A DNA stretch of 9,700 bases, from contig JAZNXH010000188.1 of the NCBI GenBank assembly GCA_045593785.1, positions 1 through 9,700 on the forward strand, written 5' to 3'. This document shows, one piece after another, positions 6,738 through 9,700 of the stretch. The translations under genes and the position numbers were made by a program. Below the pieces are notes generated by a model. It saw nothing but the letters and a program-made list of their open reading frames with translations. It did not search any database and was not told the origin of the DNA. This DNA is from SZUA-448 sp045593785. Its GTDB lineage: Bacteria > Bacillota > Clostridia > Lachnospirales > Lachnospiraceae. Each line of letters opens with the position of its first letter. Position 1 is the first letter of the stretch.

Positions 6738-7328
6738 ATGGACCGTATTGCAAAACTGACCCGTAAGACAAATGAGACGGATATTACAATCGAGTTGAAC
6801 CTGGATGGTAACGGGAAGTATGAGATTGATACCGGAATCGGATTTCTGGATCATATGCTGACCGGATTTGCAAAACACGGATTTTTTGACCTGAAATTAA
6901 AAGTAAAAGGTGATTTGTTTGTGGACGGACATCATACCACGGAGGATGTGGGAATCGTGCTTGGTCAGGCAATTCGTACGGCAATCGGCGATAAAAAAGG
7001 CATCAAGCGTTACGGTTCTTCGACCATTCCGATGGATGAGACCTTGGCTCTCTGTGCAATTGATCTGTGCGGAAGACCGTATCTGGGTTATGATGCGGAG
7101 TTTACGGTAGAGAAACTCGGTTATCTGGATACGGAGTTGATTCGCGAGTTTTTCTATGCAATTTCCTATAGTGCGGGAATGAATCTGCACCTTCGGATGC
7201 TGGCTTCCGGTAATAATCATCACATGGCAGAGGCGATGTTTAAGTCCTTCGGAAGAGCTTTGGATGAGGCAGTTACCGTGGATCCGCGTATTGTGGGTCA
7301 GCTTTCGTCCAAAGGAACACTTGCGTAG
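6738..7328 (+). CDS. hisB: Imidazoleglycerol-phosphate dehydratase
   Basis: 196 residues, monofunctional (no phosphatase domain). It dehydrates imidazole glycerol phosphate to imidazole acetol phosphate using two manganese ions. The two metal-binding motifs are intact: GHHTTEDVG (64-72) and GNNHHMAEA (158-166), with GIGFLDHM (33-40) between the start and the first motif and SYSAGMNLH (143-151) before the second. The ATG at 6738 is preferred, with AAGGCGG 9 bases upstream. An in-frame TTG at 6732 would be only 3 bases from this site. The length and ending SSKGTLA fit the family. Its substrate would come from HisH/HisF, whose genes are not in this window. Confidence 0.96.
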   Translation: MDRIAKLTRKTNETDITIELNLDGNGKYEIDTGIGFLDHMLTGFAKHGFFDLKLKVKGDLFVDGHHTTEDVGIVLGQAIRTAIGDKKGIKRYGSSTIPMDETLALCAIDLCGRPYLGYDAEFTVEKLGYLDTELIREFFYAISYSAGMNLHLRMLASGNNHHMAEAMFKSFGRALDEAVTVDPRIVGQLSSKGTLA

Positions 7329-7329
7329 T

Positions 7330-7359
7330 TTGTTCCGTGAAATACGTATAGAGTACAAT
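7330..7359 (+). promoter_or_regulatory. Weak possible promoter before hisA
   Basis: TTGTTC (7330-7335) and TACAAT (7354-7359) are 18 bases apart in the 49-base gap between hisB and hisA. The -35 box is poor, so this may be chance. The hisA ribosome binding site GAGAGG (7364-7369) would lie inside a leader of only about 12 bases. Confidence 0.2.
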
Positions 7360-7377
7360 TTTTGAGAGGTAAAATTT

Positions 7378-8100
7378 ATGAGACTGTATCCTGCAATTGA
7401 TATTAAGAACGGACAGTGTGTTCGTTTGAGACAAGGGCAATTCAAGGATGTGGAAGTATATTCCCTGATTCCTGCTGAAGTGGCAAGAGAATGGGAAGCT
7501 TGTGGTGCTTCTTATATTCATGTGGTTGACCTGGACGGTGCGCTGGCCGGACATATGGTGAACGAAGATGCCATCCGGAACATTATTAAGAGCGTGAAGA
7601 TTCCGGTACAGACCGGTGGCGGAATCCGGACTCCGCAGGATGTTGAGATGAAACTGAATATGGGAATCAGCCGTGTGATTATCGGAACTAAGGCGGTAGA
7701 GAATCCTGCATTTGTGAAAGAGATGGTACAGAATTTCGGTGCGGAACGTATTGTTGTAGGAATTGATGCGCGAAATGGTTATGTAGCAGTAGAAGGATGG
7801 GAAAAGATAAGTACCCGCTCCGCAGTAGAGTTTGCCCTGCAGATGAAAGATATCGGGGTACAGACGATTGTTTATACGGACATTGCAAAGGATGGTATGT
7901 TGCAGGGACCGAATTTTGATGCAACTGCAGAAATGGTAAGAGCAACCGGTCTTGATATTATTGCATCCGGTGGCGTTTCGGCGATGAAGGATCTGGAGGA
8001 TCTGGAAGCAATCAATGCCGGTGGTGCGATTATCGGTAAGGCGTTGTATGAAAAGCGTGTAAATCTGCGTGATGCAGTGGCACGTTTTGAAACAAAATAA
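7378..8100 (+). CDS. hisA: ProFAR isomerase HisA
   Basis: 240 residues, a (beta/alpha)8 barrel that isomerises ProFAR to PRFAR, step 4 of the pathway. Catalytic Asp8 is seen in YPAIDIKNGQCVRL, and the second conserved acid Asp130 in VVGIDARNGYV. Phosphate-binding loops GGGIRT (80-85) and ASGGVS (196-201) are intact, as are HVVDLDGALAG (48-58) and YTDIAKDGMLQGPN (166-179). The sequence reads as HisA rather than HisF because of the VDLDGAxxG stretch, the RLRQGQF start and the length. Start ATG with GAGAGG 8 bases upstream. hisH does not precede it and no intact hisF follows it, unlike many clostridial his operons. Confidence 0.95.
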   Translation: MRLYPAIDIKNGQCVRLRQGQFKDVEVYSLIPAEVAREWEACGASYIHVVDLDGALAGHMVNEDAIRNIIKSVKIPVQTGGGIRTPQDVEMKLNMGISRVIIGTKAVENPAFVKEMVQNFGAERIVVGIDARNGYVAVEGWEKISTRSAVEFALQMKDIGVQTIVYTDIAKDGMLQGPNFDATAEMVRATGLDIIASGGVSAMKDLEDLEAINAGGAIIGKALYEKRVNLRDAVARFETK

Positions 8101-8149
8101 TGGCCGGAATACAGTATGTTGCCGGATGACAATTGGATGGAGATAGACA

Positions 8150-9427
8150 ATGGAAAAGAAAAAACTGATTGCATATATCAATGCGGAAAACGAACTTGCA
8201 GATTCCATTTTAAGAAAAGCAGAGACCTATGAACGTGTCGGTGCAGATGAATTGTTTATTTACAACTATTCGACGAATGAAGGGGAACGTGAGGAGTTTT
8301 TACTTCTGATGAGACAGATTGCCCAGACAATCGACCTTCCTCTGGTCATTGGTTTTCATGTAAAGCGTTTGGAGGATGCAAAAAAGGCACTCTATACCGG
8401 TGCTTCCCGTCTTGTGATTCCTTACCGCAGATTGAAGGATTTTGCAGCGATTAAGGAAATCACAGATCGCTTCGGAAAAGATAAACTCTGGCTTGAAGTA
8501 GATGCAAGTGAAGAGAATAATGACAAGGCATTTTATGGGGAGGAGTTTGTCTGCCAGTGTATCGATAACGGCGTTGCCGGGATTCTGGTAAAGCATCTTG
8601 ATGTAAATGCATTGACAACGGCAGCGATTGCTGCAGCAAAGCTTCCGGTATATGTGCGTGACAGTCTGACCCGCAATGATATCGTGTCTTTGATGAGTCT
8701 TGAGAATGTTGCAGGGGTTGCAACGAATTACTATGAAGACAAAGATATGATGAAGATTAAGCAGATGCTGAAAGAGTCCGGTCTTTCGATGAACGTATTG
8801 GAATCTGCGATTGATTTTGCATCCCTGAAGAAGAACGAAGCTGGTCTTGTGCCGGTAATTATTCAGGATTATCGCACACAACAGGTACTGCAGCTTGCGT
8901 ATATGAACGAAGAGTCATTTGAAGCCACCTTACGCACCGGACATATGACTTACTATTCCCGCAGCCGAAATGAATTGTGGGAAAAAGGTCTGACATCAGG
9001 ACATTTTCAGTATGTCAAGGAACTGACAACTGACTGTGACAAGGATACGATTCTTGCAAAAGTAAAGCAGATTGGTGGCGCATGCCATACCGGTGCATAT
9101 TCGTGTTTCTTTAACAAGATGCTGGAAAGCGCACAGGAAGATTTGAATCCGCTCAAGGTTTTCAATGATGTATATGATGTGATTCTGGATCGAAAGAAGA
9201 ATCCGAAAGAAGGTTCCTATACGAACTATTTGTTTGACAAGGGAATTGATAAAATCCTGAAAAAATGTGGTGAGGAAGCAACCGAGATTGTAATTGCCGC
9301 GAAAAATCCGGAAAAAGAAGAGATTAAGTATGAAGTTGCAGACTTCCTGTATCACTTGATGGTATTGATGGTTGAGTGCAATGTAGATTGGAACGATATT
9401 GTACGAGAACTGGCGCATAGACGCTAG
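8150..9427 (+). CDS. hisIE: HisIE bifunctional enzyme with an extra N-terminal degenerate HisF-like barrel
   Basis: 425 residues, about twice a plain HisIE. Residues 1-212 align by eye with HisF (for example RVGADELFIYNYS, IDLPLVIGFHV, LYTGASRLVI, LWLEVDAS), but Asn11 replaces the first catalytic Asp, GFHV (68-71) replaces the GGGI phosphate loop, and the second SGG loop is gone; Asp118 may match the second Asp. Residues about 222-326 are HisI (phosphoribosyl-AMP cyclohydrolase): zinc ligands Cys296, Cys312 and Cys319 and magnesium ligands Asp295, Asp297 and Asp299 are present. Residues about 336-425 are HisE (phosphoribosyl-ATP pyrophosphatase, all-alpha NTP fold): EExxE at 375-379, and ExxD at 395-398. 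Together HisE and HisI do steps 2 and 3. Start ATG with GGAG 7 bases upstream. Last gene of the operon. The barrel probably has a structural or assembly role (inference). Confidence 0.92.
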   Translation: MEKKKLIAYINAENELADSILRKAETYERVGADELFIYNYSTNEGEREEFLLLMRQIAQTIDLPLVIGFHVKRLEDAKKALYTGASRLVIPYRRLKDFAAIKEITDRFGKDKLWLEVDASEENNDKAFYGEEFVCQCIDNGVAGILVKHLDVNALTTAAIAAAKLPVYVRDSLTRNDIVSLMSLENVAGVATNYYEDKDMMKIKQMLKESGLSMNVLESAIDFASLKKNEAGLVPVIIQDYRTQQVLQLAYMNEESFEATLRTGHMTYYSRSRNELWEKGLTSGHFQYVKELTTDCDKDTILAKVKQIGGACHTGAYSCFFNKMLESAQEDLNPLKVFNDVYDVILDRKKNPKEGSYTNYLFDKGIDKILKKCGEEATEIVIAAKNPEKEEIKYEVADFLYHLMVLMVECNVDWNDIVRELAHRR

Positions 9428-9431
9428 AGAT

Positions 9432-9467
9432 GACAGCATCCGTGGGCTAAAATACGGATGCTGTTTT
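9432..9467 (+). terminator. Intrinsic terminator of the his operon
   Basis: ACAGCATCCGT (9433-9443) pairs perfectly with ACGGATGCTGT (9454-9464) around a 10-base loop, followed by TTT and a G. The stem begins a few bases after the hisIE stop codon. The T tract is short, so some readthrough into the next gene is possible. Confidence 0.85.
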
Positions 9468-9506
9468 GTATGAAAACAAACAGAAATGCAGAATGACAGG
9501 AAGCAC

Positions 9507-9700
9507 ATGAAAAGAAAACAAAATTGTAAGAAAAACAGAATATTGCTTCCGGTGTGTATCGGAATCTTTTGTGTAATTTTGTGCGGATGCAGGAAAGAAC
9601 CGGATCAGGGTTTACAGGTTTCACCAACGCAAAACGTTAGTCCGACTTTTGTTTTGACACCGACACCAACCGATTTACCGGAATTGACAGTAACTTTGAC
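9507..9700 (+). CDS. Putative secreted lipoprotein, N-terminal part (continues beyond window)
   Basis: The frame is open from ATG 9507 to the right edge (64 full codons). A basic start (KRKQNCKKNR) is followed by a hydrophobic segment (about 12-25) and the lipobox-like LCGC, with Cys28 as the likely lipid attachment site. The next part is rich in Ser, Thr, Pro and Asn (for example SPTQNVSPTFVLTPTPTD), a typical extended linker between the lipid anchor and an extracellular domain not included here. AGGA at 9498-9501 lies 5 bases upstream of the ATG. An in-frame ATG at 9486 has no ribosome binding site. No clear promoter is seen between the his terminator and this gene. The function cannot be inferred from this fragment. 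Confidence 0.75.
   Translation, partial: MKRKQNCKKNRILLPVCIGIFCVILCGCRKEPDQGLQVSPTQNVSPTFVLTPTPTDLPELTVTL

Noticed and set aside
7273..8208. A 311-codon open frame on the minus strand across hisA and the start of hisIE.
   Set aside because: It lies entirely opposite a clear HisA with all catalytic residues; the translation is rich in His, Cys, Ser and Arg, as expected of a complement of coding DNA, and no family is recognisable.

Overview
The window looks like chromosomal DNA of a clostridial Firmicute, most likely a Lachnospiraceae member. I base this on the moderate-to-low GC content, the strong purine-rich Shine-Dalgarno sites, the short-form HisG paired with HisZ, and a DUF5050-type protein carrying the GNTAGN...GGLFCE signature that I associate with that family. 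No tRNA, rRNA, CRISPR array, insertion sequence or phage gene was seen, and there is no gene-free stretch longer than about 210 bases.

Layout. Positions 1-841 hold the N-terminal 280 codons of a membrane-anchored, probably beta-propeller DUF5050-like protein on the minus strand, running off the left edge. A 180-base divergent region with two well-formed sigma-A-type promoters separates it from a membrane-anchored HtrA/DegP-type serine protease with one PDZ domain (1022-2206, plus). That gene converges on an orphan substrate-binding lipoprotein of the NMT1/THI5/SsuA type (2275-3303, minus, TTG start), and the two share one bidirectional hairpin terminator. The lipoprotein gene is divergent from a histidine biosynthesis operon that begins at a strong extended -10 promoter (3388-3415).

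The his operon reads hisZ-hisG-hisD-hisB-hisA-hisIE (3515-9427) and ends in a hairpin terminator 4 bases after the last stop. HisZ and short HisG together make the regulated first enzyme. HisE and HisI (fused) do steps 2 and 3, HisA does step 4, HisB does the dehydration and HisD the last two oxidations. hisH and hisF (imidazole glycerol phosphate synthase), hisC and a histidinol-phosphatase are not in the window. An extended -10 promoter before hisB suggests a second transcription start within the operon.

The most interesting feature is the last his gene. Its HisI and HisE domains keep their metal-binding residues, but it carries an extra N-terminal domain of about 210 residues that aligns by eye with HisF. 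That barrel has lost the first catalytic Asp (Asn in its place) and the GGGI phosphate-binding loop, so it looks like a catalytically dead HisF relative fused to HisIE, sitting just after hisA where hisF often lies. After the operon a new lipoprotein gene with a Thr/Pro-rich segment starts (9507) and runs off the right edge.
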